A stretch of DNA of 64,000 nucleotides from CAMLJR01 sp964500675 (GCA_964500675.1 CAZCNY010000003.1:301500-365499), one strand, 5' to 3'; positions 50,767-59,104 are shown, numbered from the stretch's first letter. Notes: generated by a model not told the origin, from the letters alone. A program made the numbers and translations.

Positions 50767-51817
50767 GCGCTCGCCTCCGGAAGGGCACAAGCACCCTGAG
50801 GGGCACCGACACCCCCGAGGGCACAAGCGCGCCGGTGAGCGCAATGCGTCCGCCAATCCGCGCCGCATCAATCGCCGCGATCGGTTGACGGCATACTGGC
50901 TGCACCATCGTCAGGTGGCGCGCGACAGTCTGCTGCGCCTGCTGCGCAATCCGTTCGGCAGTTTGGCGACGTGGCTTGTGATCGGTATCGCGCTGGCGCT
51001 GCCGGGCGGTTTTTATCTGCTGCTCGACAATTTGTCTCAGCTCGGTGGCCGCTGGAATGGGGCGCCGCAGATTTCCGTGTTCCTACAGCAAAGTGTCGAT
51101 GAGGCGGCCGGCCGCGCGTTGCAACAGCGCATCGCGCAGCGGCCCGATGTGACGCGTGCCGAGTACATTTCGCGCGAACAGGCGTTGGCGGAGTTTCGCA
51201 GTTTGTCGGGTTTTGGCGATGTGGTCGATCATCTCGACGCCAATCCACTGCCCGCCGTGATCGCGGTGCGACCGCTGGTGACGCGCAATCCACTGGAGGG
51301 AAGCGGCGGCGCGGCGGCTGTGCAGAAACTGTTCGAGGAGATCAAGACCATGCCGGGTGTCGACCGCGCCGTGCTGGATATGGAATGGGTACAGCGGCTC
51401 TATGCGATGTTGGACGTCGGCCGGCATATGGCGCTGGCGCTGGCCGCGATGTTGGGCATGGGCGTGATTCTCGTGATCAGCAATACGATCCGGCTCGCGA
51501 TCGAAAGCCGGCGCGACGAAATCGTCGTCGTCAAACTGGTCGGTGGCACCGATGCCTTCGTGCGCCGCCCCTTTCTCTATACGGGGTTGTGGTTTGGTCT
51601 GGGTGGCGGGCTGACAGCTTGGGGCATGCTTGCGGCCAGCTTGGCGTGGCTCGGCAATCCGGTCGCGCAATTGGCCTCGCTTTATCACTCGGATTTCGCG
51701 CTCAACGACCTCGGTGTCGTGCAGGTTGCTGTATTGCTGCTAGCCGGTTCGCTACTGGGCTGGTGCGGTGCCTGGGGTGCAGTCGGCCGCCATCTCGGTG
51801 CCATCGAACCCCGTTAG
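50759..51817 (+). CDS. ftsX: Cell division protein FtsX with His-rich N-terminal tail
   Basis: 352 residues. Four transmembrane helices: about 75-97 (TWLVIGIALALPGGFYLLL), then VGRHMALALAAMLGMGVILV, LYTGLWFGLGGGLTAWGMLA and VVQVAVLLLAGSLLGWCG, with a periplasmic loop between helices 1 and 2 that contacts amidase activators. The first 30 cytosolic residues contain three six-residue repeats (EGHKHP, EGHRHP, RGHKRA), an odd His-rich tail that could bind metal. The rest matches FtsX. The translational overlap with ftsE makes the start at 50759 secure. Confidence 0.94.
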   Translation: MAERSPPEGHKHPEGHRHPRGHKRAGERNASANPRRINRRDRLTAYWLHHRQVARDSLLRLLRNPFGSLATWLVIGIALALPGGFYLLLDNLSQLGGRWNGAPQISVFLQQSVDEAAGRALQQRIAQRPDVTRAEYISREQALAEFRSLSGFGDVVDHLDANPLPAVIAVRPLVTRNPLEGSGGAAAVQKLFEEIKTMPGVDRAVLDMEWVQRLYAMLDVGRHMALALAAMLGMGVILVISNTIRLAIESRRDEIVVVKLVGGTDAFVRRPFLYTGLWFGLGGGLTAWGMLAASLAWLGNPVAQLASLYHSDFALNDLGVVQVAVLLLAGSLLGWCGAWGAVGRHLGAIEPR

Positions 51818-51837
51818 GGTTGGCGAGCCGTGGTAAA

Positions 51838-51865
51838 AAGCTCAGTCATTTGACGATCTGAGCTT
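51838..51865 (+). terminator. Weak hairpin after ftsX
   Basis: AAGCTCAG (51838-51845) and CTGAGCTT (51858-51865) form an eight-bp stem with a 12-base loop but no T-run. Possibly a leaky terminator. Confidence 0.4.
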
Positions 51866-51889
51866 ATTGCTAAATGAACTTTTCCAGTG

Positions 51890-51916
51890 TTAGCACTCTA
51901 ATTTCGCGAGTGCTAA
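51890..51916. promoter_or_regulatory. CIRCE operator (HrcA site) upstream of rpoH
   Basis: TTAGCACTC, nine bases, GAGTGCTAA: a perfect match to the CIRCE element bound by the HrcA heat-shock repressor. It is 92 bp before the rpoH ATG. Confidence 0.92.
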
Positions 51917-51927
51917 TATGCACCTCA

Positions 51928-51952
51928 CTTGAAGCGACCGACAGCTCCATTG
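51928..51952 (+). promoter_or_regulatory. Candidate sigma-32 promoter for rpoH
   Basis: CTTGAA (51928-51933), 11 bp, CTCCATTG (51945-51952) fits the heat-shock consensus CTTGAA/CCCCATnT with two mismatches in the -10. It would start transcription about 50 bp before rpoH, just downstream of CIRCE. Confidence 0.45.
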
Positions 51953-52008
51953 ATGTTTCTCTACCAGTGTGAGCAGGCCGTATCGACAAGTGCAACTGGA
52001 GGAAAACG

Positions 52009-52860
52009 ATGAACACTCATGGCTTGATACCGGTTCAACCGCTGGTACCGGGCGGCAATCTCACCGCGTACACACAGGCTATCAACAGTGTGCCGTTGCT
52101 CAGTGCCGAGCGCGAGCGCGAGCTGGCGGTGGATCTCTACTACAACGGTAATGTCGAGGCCGCGCGCGAGCTGGTTATGGCTCATCTGCGTTTTGTCGTG
52201 CACATCGCTAAATCCTACATGGGTTATGGTCTGCCGCTTGGCGATCTGATTCAGGAAGGCAATGTCGGCCTGATGAAAGCGGTCAAGCGTTTCGATCCGG
52301 AAAGAGGTGTGCGTCTGGTTTCGTTCGCGGTGCATTGGATCAAAGCCGAAATGCACGAATTCATTCTGCGCAATTGGCGCATCGTGAAAATCGCGACGAC
52401 CAAAGCGCAGCGCAAACTATTTTTCAATCTGCGCAGCGCGAAGAAGCGTCTGGCGTGGCTCAGCAATGACGAAGCCGCCGTAGTGGCGCGCGATCTCGGC
52501 GTCGATATCGCTGAGGTGCGGCAGATGGAAGGCCGTCTTGCGGCGAGCGATATGAATTTTGATGTCGGCGTTGACGATGACGACGATGTTGTCGCGCCGA
52601 TTCACTATCTCGAAGACCGCAGCGCCGATCCCGCGTTGCAGCTCGAAGAGAGCGACTGGGAAGAGAACAGTCAGGCGGACTTGTCGGTCGCGCTCGAAAA
52701 ACTCGATGCGCGCAGCCGCGATATTCTCAACGCGCGCTGGCTCAGCGAGAACAAAGCCACGTTGCACGATCTCGCCGACAAATACGGCGTTTCGGCCGAG
52801 CGCATTCGCCAGCTCGAAAAAAATGCGATGAATAAAGTGAAGGCAATATTGGAAGCATAA
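52009..52860 (+). CDS. rpoH: RNA polymerase heat-shock sigma factor RpoH (sigma-32)
   Basis: 283 residues. Region 2: VMAHLRFVVHIAKSYMGYGL, GDLIQEGNVGLMKAVKRFDP, FAVHWIKAEMHEFILRNWRI. The RpoH box QRKLFFNLRSAKKRL distinguishes it from RpoD. Region 4.2: TLHDLADKYGVSAERIRQLE. GGAGGA precedes the ATG. It directs chaperone and protease genes. Position after ftsYEX is conserved in gammaproteobacteria; the CIRCE element and possible sigma-32 promoter suggest dual heat-shock control not seen in E. coli. Confidence 0.97.
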   Translation: MNTHGLIPVQPLVPGGNLTAYTQAINSVPLLSAERERELAVDLYYNGNVEAARELVMAHLRFVVHIAKSYMGYGLPLGDLIQEGNVGLMKAVKRFDPERGVRLVSFAVHWIKAEMHEFILRNWRIVKIATTKAQRKLFFNLRSAKKRLAWLSNDEAAVVARDLGVDIAEVRQMEGRLAASDMNFDVGVDDDDDVVAPIHYLEDRSADPALQLEESDWEENSQADLSVALEKLDARSRDILNARWLSENKATLHDLADKYGVSAERIRQLEKNAMNKVKAILEA

Positions 52861-52897
52861 ACAATAGTGCAAGCCTAAATTTTATGTTCATAATGCG

Positions 52898-52919
52898 AGC
52901 CGCCTACGGGCGGCTTTTT
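52898..52919 (+). terminator. Rho-independent terminator of rpoH
   Basis: AGCCGCC (52898-52904), loop TACG, GGCGGCT (52909-52915), then a T-rich tract TTTTTATTTTTC. Confidence 0.9.
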
Positions 52920-52942
52920 ATTTTTCTGCCGGGAAGAAATTT

Positions 52943-53323
52943 ATGGCCAAAACGTATTTGTTGATCGCAGCGCTCAATGGCTTTCTTGCGGTCGCGCTCG
53001 GCGCATTCGGCGCACATGGCCTCAAACAGAAATTGAGCGCCGACATGCTCGCTGTTTATCACACCGGCGTGCAGTACCACTTCTATCACACGTTTGCGTT
53101 GTTCGGCGTTGCGCTGCTGATGCTGCAATTGCCGCAGAGCGCTGCGCTGCGCTGGAGCGCTCTGCTATTTGTTGTCGGCATCGCCATTTTTAGCGGCAGT
53201 TTGTATGTGCTTGCGATTACGGGCGTGCGCTGGCTCGGCGCGATAACACCGCTCGGCGGCGTCGCGTTTCTCGCGGGTTGGATGGCGCTGGCAATGGCAG
53301 TGTGGAATTGGAAAGCGGCATGA
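52943..53323 (+). CDS. DUF423 family membrane protein
   Basis: 126 residues with four transmembrane helices: TYLLIAALNGFLAVALGAFG, FYHTFALFGVALLMLQLP, ALLFVVGIAIFSGSLYVLAI and LGAITPLGGVAFLAGWMALA. The block ALGAFGAHGLKQKLS and the GVQYHFYHT segment are the DUF423 signature (YgdD). An inner-membrane protein of unknown function. It overlaps trmB by 4 bp (ATGA). Confidence 0.92.
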   Translation: MAKTYLLIAALNGFLAVALGAFGAHGLKQKLSADMLAVYHTGVQYHFYHTFALFGVALLMLQLPQSAALRWSALLFVVGIAIFSGSLYVLAITGVRWLGAITPLGGVAFLAGWMALAMAVWNWKAA

Positions 53324-54012
53324 GCGACGGTGCTGATGAGACGATATCACGCCGCATTCACAGTTTTGTGTTGCGTCAGGGGCGCATGACAGCGGCGCAG
53401 CAGAACGGTTTGGAAATGCACTGGACGCAAAAAGGTTTGCTGCGTGAGCGCGGACTTGCGCACATCGAGCAGATATTTGGTCGAGACGCGCCGGTCGTGT
53501 TGGAAATCGGTTTCGGTATGGGTACATCGCTGTTGCAGATGGCACAGGCCGCGCCTGAAAAAAATTTCATCGGCATCGAAGTGCATCGACCGGGTGTTGG
53601 CAAGTTGCTGCACGATATGGCCGATGCGGGCGTCGATAATGTTCGCGTGTATTGCGACGATGCCGTCGATGTGTTGCAACAATGTATCGCCGACGAAAGT
53701 TTGGATGCTGTGCAAATATTTTTTCCTGATCCCTGGCACAAGACGCGTCATCACAAACGGCGTTTGATTCAGCCGGAGTTCGTGCAATTATTGCATCGAA
53801 AATTAAAGAAGGAGGGAGTGCTGCATATCGCGACCGATTGGCAGAATTACGCCGAGCATATTCTCGCGGTAATGCAAGCGGCTCCGAATTTTCGCAATCG
53901 TGCCGAGTCAGATTATTCGCCGCGACCAGCGCACCGACCAAAAACCAAATTCGAACAGCGCGGCGAGCGACTGGGGCATGGCGTGTGGGATATTCTGTTT
54001 GCGAAAATTTAA
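53320..54012 (+). CDS. trmB: tRNA (guanine-N7)-methyltransferase TrmB
   Basis: 230 residues. IHSFVLRQGRMTAAQQ is the conserved N-terminal stretch, the SAM site is VVLEIGFGMGTSLLQMAQAA, then FIGIEVHRPGVGKLLHDM and the catalytic and tRNA block IFFPDPWHKTRHHKRRLIQP. It methylates G46 in tRNA. ATG 53320 overlaps the DUF423 stop and gives the expected family length. Confidence 0.96.
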   Translation: MSDGADETISRRIHSFVLRQGRMTAAQQNGLEMHWTQKGLLRERGLAHIEQIFGRDAPVVLEIGFGMGTSLLQMAQAAPEKNFIGIEVHRPGVGKLLHDMADAGVDNVRVYCDDAVDVLQQCIADESLDAVQIFFPDPWHKTRHHKRRLIQPEFVQLLHRKLKKEGVLHIATDWQNYAEHILAVMQAAPNFRNRAESDYSPRPAHRPKTKFEQRGERLGHGVWDILFAKI

Positions 54013-54067
54013 TTTCCGCTCGACGCTCAATGTTTCGCTGTGTTGACGCAAGGGGTTGGTAAACATC

Positions 54068-54484
54068 ATGCAATCGATACGTTACACCACAGACCGCACC
54101 ATCACGCCGGCACAATTTCGCGATTTGCTCGTGCGCTCGACACTGGGTGAACGGCGCCCGATCGACAACGACGAATGCCTGCGCGGCATGATCGCCAATG
54201 CTGACATTATGGCGACGGCTTGGGATGGCGATAATTTGGTTGGCGTCTCGCGCTCGCTGACCGATTGGCAGTACGCGTGTTATCTCGCCGATCTCGCCGT
54301 CGATGCCGCCTATCAGCGCAGCGGTATCGGTAAACAGCTTATCGATTTGACGCAGCGCCAACTGGGTCCGCTGTGCAAAATCATTTTGCTCGCTGCGCCC
54401 GCAGCGAATGAGTATTACCCGCGCATTGGATTCGAGCACAATCCGCGCGCGTGGTTGTTGGAACCCGGCCAGCGCGTGCGCTGA
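54068..54484 (+). CDS. GNAT family N-acetyltransferase
   Basis: 138 residues from ATG 54068 (MQSIRYTTDRTITPAQF). The acetyl-CoA loop is AYQRSGIGKQLIDLTQRQ after the strand YLADLAVD, and the C-terminal PAANEYYPRIGFEHNPRAW is typical of the YhbS/small-molecule GNAT subgroup. The substrate cannot be told from sequence. It is 55 bp after trmB and convergent with the ankyrin gene. Confidence 0.86.
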   Translation: MQSIRYTTDRTITPAQFRDLLVRSTLGERRPIDNDECLRGMIANADIMATAWDGDNLVGVSRSLTDWQYACYLADLAVDAAYQRSGIGKQLIDLTQRQLGPLCKIILLAAPAANEYYPRIGFEHNPRAWLLEPGQRVR

Positions 54485-54496
54485 TCGAATAAACGA

Positions 54497-56656
54497 TCAC
54501 AGCGTAAATTTTTTCCTGTGGTCGATATGATCTTGCAAGCGTTGCGCGAGATCGTCGAATGTGTGCCGGCGCGCGTAGTCGACTGCCGTGTGTCCGTTTT
54601 TATCGCGACGAGTCGCATCGGCTCCGGCATTCAGTAACACCGCGATACTCGCCCTCGAACCGCTCGCGGCCGCCAGCATGAGCGCGGTTTCGCTGCGTTC
54701 GTTGCGATGTTCGATATCGGCTTTAGCGGCGAGCAAGCGGTTGATGATTTCCACGCGCGCGTTGCGTGCGGCCAACAGTAACGGTGTATTGCCTTCTCGC
54801 GTCGCTGCATCGACATCGGCGCGATTGCGAATCAATGCATCGACGATGCTGGCGTTGCCGCGCGTTGCGGCGATCGCGAGCGGTGTGACGCCTTCGCGAT
54901 CGGCGAGATCGGGTGCGGCCCCATGTTGCGATGATGCAGAAGCGCGCAACAATAATTCGACAGCATTCAATTGATTATTGGCAGCGGCGAGCCACAGCGC
55001 GCTACGGCCGGCATTGTCGCGACTATCGATTCGCGCGTGATGTGCGAGCAATTGCTGCAGCGCCTGCACGAAACCACGCTGCGCGCAACGTTGCAACGGC
55101 GTGACATCAGCAAAGGGTGTTTCGATATCGCTGGCGCGCGCGAGCAGGTCCAATAGTATTTTCTCATCGGCATTTTTGGCGGCGAATGCAACGATATCGG
55201 CGCGCGCGCTGGTGCGATTCGGTTGCGCACCCCGCGGCAGATTCGGTTGCGCACCCCGCTGCAACAGCAACTCGACCATGGCGGAATCTTTGCGCTCGAT
55301 CGCAAACCACAGCGGCGTTTTTTGATCACTTCCGACGCGATTGCTATCGGCGCCCGCTTGCAGTAATCGCGTTGCGATATTGATGTCGCCTCGATACACC
55401 GCGCGCATCAACGGTGTGAAATTTTCCGGGTCGACACGATCAATCGCGGCGCCCTGCTTAATCAGCGCATCGACCAATGCGACATCGCTGCGCCACACCG
55501 CGATATTGAGCGCGGGCCAATTGGCGTAGCGCGCATCGCCATGCTGCGCGAATGCAGCGACTTGCACGCTGACGGCAGTATTGGTGTCGGGATTTGTGGT
55601 GGTTTTCTCGGTGCCTTTAATACCTGCTGCGGCGAGCATCTGCGCGAGAGCGCTGTTGTTGGCGCGTTTGGCTAAATCGAGAGCCGTGTCGCCGGATAAA
55701 TTTTTCGCATTCGCCCAATTTTTTTCTTGCATGCTCGGCTGCGCGAGCAATTGTTTACATAGATTGAGATTGCCGCGCGCCGCAGCGATCAGCAGCGCAT
55801 TATTGCCGTTGCTATCGACAGCGCCGATGTCGGCGCCGTGTCGTAGTAACGCGGTTAACGCGCGCACGGCGTCTTTATTGTCGGTTGAATCATCTCTGTT
55901 CGCCGCGAGCAACAGCGCGGAATCGCCGCTGCGATTTTTCACGTTCACGGCAGCGTTTTTGGACAGCAATAACTCGACGCTATCGGCGTTACCTTCAGCG
56001 GCGGCGAGCATCAGCGCGGTATTGCCTTCGCCATCGACGGCATCGACGGCATCGATGGCGGCGCCGCGCGCCAATAGCGTTGCAACTTGCACACTGTCGC
56101 CCTTACGCGCGGCGTGCAGCAACAAGTCATTGACGTCGGCGTCGAGCGCAGTTGATGGTTGCGATAACGCCGCCAATTTTTGCTGCGCCTGTGCGCTGCC
56201 GTTGGCGGCGGCGCGGCGATACCAAGTCAATGCTTGCGCACTATCGGTTGCGGTACCGAGGCCTTTTTCGTACATCGTCGCGAGCAGATACTGCGCGGCG
56301 ACGTGATTTTGCGAGGCTGCGCGTTGATACCATTGCAATGCCTGCGCATTGTCAGCAGCGACACCGAGTCCCATGCGGTAAAGCGTCGCGAGCTGGTACT
56401 GCGCTTCGGCATCGCCACGCGCGGCGGGCTCCTGCAATTTCTGATAGGCGCCTGCGTAATCATTGGCGAGCAAAAGATCCTTGGCATCATCGACGGCATC
56501 GGCTCGTGCCGATTCGCTCGATACCATCAGTAGCGCAAAAAAAAATAACGGCAGCGCAGAAAAAAATAACGGTAGTTCAGAAAAAAATAATGGTAGCGCA
56601 GAAAAAAGTGTGTGCCGGCGAAAATTAAGCGACGCCGAATTTGGTTTCGATCGCAA
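54497..56656 (-). CDS. Exported Sel1-plus-ankyrin repeat protein
   Basis: About 719 residues from TTG 56656; an ATG at 56716 would overlap the upstream gene by 92 bp. The signal peptide has a basic region (RSKPNSASLNFRRH) and an unusual hydrophobic core of 7-residue repeats (LPLFFSA, LPLFFSE). Two Sel1-type TPR units follow (AEAQYQLATLYRMGLGVAAD, AAQYLLATMYEKGLGTATD). About 13-14 ankyrin repeats then run to the C-terminus (GNTALMLAAAEGNADSVELL and so on). Ankyrins in the periplasm are unusual; partners are unknown. It sits directly downstream of the ferredoxin/flavoprotein gene and may be cotranscribed. Confidence 0.82.
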   Translation of the reverse strand: MRSKPNSASLNFRRHTLFSALPLFFSELPLFFSALPLFFFALLMVSSESARADAVDDAKDLLLANDYAGAYQKLQEPAARGDAEAQYQLATLYRMGLGVAADNAQALQWYQRAASQNHVAAQYLLATMYEKGLGTATDSAQALTWYRRAAANGSAQAQQKLAALSQPSTALDADVNDLLLHAARKGDSVQVATLLARGAAIDAVDAVDGEGNTALMLAAAEGNADSVELLLSKNAAVNVKNRSGDSALLLAANRDDSTDNKDAVRALTALLRHGADIGAVDSNGNNALLIAAARGNLNLCKQLLAQPSMQEKNWANAKNLSGDTALDLAKRANNSALAQMLAAAGIKGTEKTTTNPDTNTAVSVQVAAFAQHGDARYANWPALNIAVWRSDVALVDALIKQGAAIDRVDPENFTPLMRAVYRGDINIATRLLQAGADSNRVGSDQKTPLWFAIERKDSAMVELLLQRGAQPNLPRGAQPNRTSARADIVAFAAKNADEKILLDLLARASDIETPFADVTPLQRCAQRGFVQALQQLLAHHARIDSRDNAGRSALWLAAANNQLNAVELLLRASASSQHGAAPDLADREGVTPLAIAATRGNASIVDALIRNRADVDAATREGNTPLLLAARNARVEIINRLLAAKADIEHRNERSETALMLAAASGSRASIAVLLNAGADATRRDKNGHTAVDYARRHTFDDLAQRLQDHIDHRKKFTL
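56533..56607. repeat. 21-bp in-frame repeat inside the ankyrin protein signal peptide
   Basis: Units at 56533, 56554 and 56575 (plus strand GCGCAGAAAAAAATAACGGTA with variations) and a partial copy at 56596. Each encodes seven residues of the hydrophobic core. Confidence 0.9.
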
Positions 56657-57932
56657 CGCCGATGCTCTCCAGTAGTTGGGTGGGTAAAATGCCGCCCGCG
56701 CAAACGATGACAGCATCGTTTGCGAGTTCGAGAGTGCGCTCGTTAGCCGCGATCGTGACTTTACCGGCCGCGATCGATTGCACTTGCGAATTCAACAGGA
56801 CGTGCACGCGTTTGCTGGCCGCCATCGCTTCGAGCCGCTCGCGATTTTTGGCTTTGACGCGCGCGAAAGCGTTGCCGCGATACGACAAGACGACTTGGGT
56901 TTGCGCTTGTTCGGCGATACTGACCGCCGCTTCGATCGCGCTGTCGCCGCCGCCGACGACCAGCACGTGCTGGCCGCGATATTGTTCGGGATCGATGAGT
57001 CGATACACGACTTTCGATAATTCTTCGCCCGGTACGCCGAGCTGGCGCGGCGTACCGCGACGACCGAGGCAGAGCAACACGGTGCGCGCGCGGTAGCGAT
57101 TTTTCGCAGTGACGACATTGAAACCGGATTGCTCATTCTCGATGTGCTCGAGACGTTCGCCGAAATTAATTTTCAACTGCTGCTGTGCTACGACATCCTG
57201 CCAAAATTTCAACAGCGCTTCTTTGGTTGTTTCGCGAAATTGCACCTCGCCGATAATCGGCAATTTAGCGGGCGCGGTCATCACGATTTTCTGTCGCGGA
57301 AAATGCGCGACGGTGCCGCCGAGCGAGTCCTGATCGACGATCGTAAATTTCAATTTCGCTTCTTTGGCAGCGAGTGCAGCAGCGATACCGGCCGGTCCGG
57401 CGCCGACGATGACAAGATCGAGTGCACAGTTGTGACGCTCGCGCACGATTGCGCGAATGGAAGCGATCGCTTGCGCGCCCTGTTGCACCGCGTTGCGAAT
57501 CAAACCCATGCCGCCGAGTTCGCCTGCGATGAAAATGCCGGGCACATTGGTTTCGAAATTGGGATTGATGTGCGGAATATCGACGCCGCGCGTCTCGGTG
57601 CCGAACACCAGAGTAATTGCTCGCGTCGGACAGGCGGCTGCACACGCGCCGTGGCCGACGCAATTCGCCGCCGCGATCAATTCCGCTTTGTTGTGAATGA
57701 GGCCGAGTACGTTGTGTTCGGGACAGGCGGTAACGCAGGTGCCACAACCGAGGCAGCGATTGGGGTCGATCACAGGATGCAGACTGACGGGTTCGTGCAT
57801 GCCGTCGGCGATCGACGTCGCGCGCGCTTTTAAATTGCGCCGCGTGCGCAGGCGCTGCAGCCATGTGTAGATGGCCAATATCAACAGGGCCGGAGCTGCG
57901 TAATACAGCCCGATATTTAACGCATCACTCAT
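56625..57932 (-). CDS. Membrane-anchored 2[4Fe-4S] ferredoxin/FAD-NAD(P)H oxidoreductase, permuted
   Basis: 435 residues. One N-terminal helix (YYAAPALLILAIYTWLQ) anchors it. Residues about 55-110 form a ferredoxin domain: CLGCGTCVTACPEHN, then CVGHGACAAACPTRA, where His takes the second Cys position. Next comes TNVPGIFIAGELGGMGLIRN, the segment that normally ends thioredoxin-reductase-like enzymes, placed before the FAD fold (DLVIVGAGPAGIAAALAAKE, about residue 170). The NAD(P)H fold is HVLVVGGGDSAIEAAVSI (about 315). No redox CxxC is seen. I infer NAD(P)H-to-Fe-S electron transfer at the inner membrane. Divergent from the cytochrome cluster. Confidence 0.88.
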   Translation of the reverse strand: MSDALNIGLYYAAPALLILAIYTWLQRLRTRRNLKARATSIADGMHEPVSLHPVIDPNRCLGCGTCVTACPEHNVLGLIHNKAELIAAANCVGHGACAAACPTRAITLVFGTETRGVDIPHINPNFETNVPGIFIAGELGGMGLIRNAVQQGAQAIASIRAIVRERHNCALDLVIVGAGPAGIAAALAAKEAKLKFTIVDQDSLGGTVAHFPRQKIVMTAPAKLPIIGEVQFRETTKEALLKFWQDVVAQQQLKINFGERLEHIENEQSGFNVVTAKNRYRARTVLLCLGRRGTPRQLGVPGEELSKVVYRLIDPEQYRGQHVLVVGGGDSAIEAAVSIAEQAQTQVVLSYRGNAFARVKAKNRERLEAMAASKRVHVLLNSQVQSIAAGKVTIAANERTLELANDAVIVCAGGILPTQLLESIGVAIETKFGVA

Positions 57933-57961
57933 CGTTCAAAACCGCGCGCAATTGGCGAAGC

Positions 57962-58021
57962 GGCACGCCAAATCCGGCGCGTCCGCTGGCAAAGCCTAGC
58001 AAAATCTATTTTTGGCGTGCC
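57962..58021. promoter_or_regulatory. Inverted repeat in the divergent cytochrome promoter region
   Basis: GGCACGCCAAA (57962-57972) returns inverted as TTTGGCGTGCC (58011-58021) with 38 bases between. It lies between the two divergent genes of the electron-transfer cluster and could be an operator; no regulator is identifiable. Confidence 0.4.
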
Positions 58022-58212
58022 GGCACTGCGCGCGGAATGCGACGCGCCGCAAAGTCCTTTAATAGAGCGAGCCCGAATTAACTCTCGCTTAATTTTGCGG
58101 AACTACTATTCGGCATTGGCGCGCGAGCGGTGTGGGATTAATGCGGGAGAAATGTTGCGCGCCATCACACACAGTATTGAGTCTCCACATAGTTACCGGA
58201 TAGAGCTGCTTC

Positions 58213-59088
58213 ATGATTCCAGCAAAAAAGTGCATGACTCCGACAAAAAAAATCCTGTTGGGTATTGTGGGTGTTGTTGCGCTTGGCATTGCTGCGCTTG
58301 GCGTCGTTGCGCTGTGGTGGCACAGCGAATCCAAATCCGTCAAAGAGGTTCCCGTCGCGGTATCTACCGCGCATCCGGCGGCGTCGACGCATGCTGCGAC
58401 CGACGCGATGCCGACGCAAAAAGTCGATTCGGTGGAGGTGATGGTCGAGCGTTTGCGCGCGCGTCTCGAAAAAGAGCCCAACGATGTCGACGGCTGGGTT
58501 TTGCTGGGTCGCTCGTATCACTATCTCGAACGCTGGGACGATGCCAAAGCCGCGTTCGCGAAAGCGCGCGCGCTCGGCTATCAGGGCGATGCTGAAACTG
58601 CGGAAGCCGGAAACGCATCGTCCGCGATGAACGCCACCACGAGCGCAGCCGACAGCGCGAATGACGCCGTGTTTTCCGATATCAGCCGCGTTGCACCCAA
58701 TAATGCCGGAAGCCGCAACGACAACGCCGATGCAGCCGCTAGCGATTCTGCGCGCGTGCGCGCAGCGGTCGATGTCACGCCCGAGTTGCGCGCGAAATTT
58801 GCACCTGGCACCACGGTATTTGTGTTTGCGCGCGCCGCGCAAGGCCCGCGCATGCCGCTTGCGGTGGTGCGCAAAACGCTGAGCGAATTGCCGGCCGAAA
58901 TCGATCTCGACGACTCGCTCGCAATGATGCCCGAAGCAAAAATTTCAGCGGCACAGACCATCGTGCTCGGCGCGCGCATTGCGCCGTCGGGCAACCCTAT
59001 CGCACAACCGGGCGACGTCGAAGTGTTATCGGCACCGCTGTCGGATTGGCGCGGGCAGCGCGTGTCATTGTTGTTGAAGCATCAATAA
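58213..59088 (+). CDS. CcmI/CycH-like TPR protein (cytochrome c maturation or assembly)
   Basis: 291 residues. One N-terminal transmembrane helix (ILLGIVGVVALGIAALGVVA) is followed by a short TPR pair (VEVMVERLRARLEKEPNDVD, GWVLLGRSYHYLERWDDAKA), a disordered Ala/Asp/Ser stretch, and then the CycH C-terminal domain: GTTVFVFARAAQGPRMPLAV, LPAEIDLDDSLAMMPEAKIS, GARIAPSGNPIAQPGDVEVL. In Ccm system I, CcmI presents apocytochrome to the heme ligase. Here it is separated from any ccm operon and placed directly before a b-type and two multiheme c-type cytochromes, so it may be a dedicated assembly factor for them. Confidence 0.87.
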   Translation: MIPAKKCMTPTKKILLGIVGVVALGIAALGVVALWWHSESKSVKEVPVAVSTAHPAASTHAATDAMPTQKVDSVEVMVERLRARLEKEPNDVDGWVLLGRSYHYLERWDDAKAAFAKARALGYQGDAETAEAGNASSAMNATTSAADSANDAVFSDISRVAPNNAGSRNDNADAAASDSARVRAAVDVTPELRAKFAPGTTVFVFARAAQGPRMPLAVVRKTLSELPAEIDLDDSLAMMPEAKISAAQTIVLGARIAPSGNPIAQPGDVEVLSAPLSDWRGQRVSLLLKHQ

Positions 59089-59104
59089 TTGAGCGAGGTG
59101 AAAT

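Noticed and set aside
51849..51877. TTGACG with TAAATG as an rpoH sigma-70 promoter
   Set aside because: Spacing is only 15 bp, the -10 is poor, and the -35 lies in the loop of the hairpin after ftsX.
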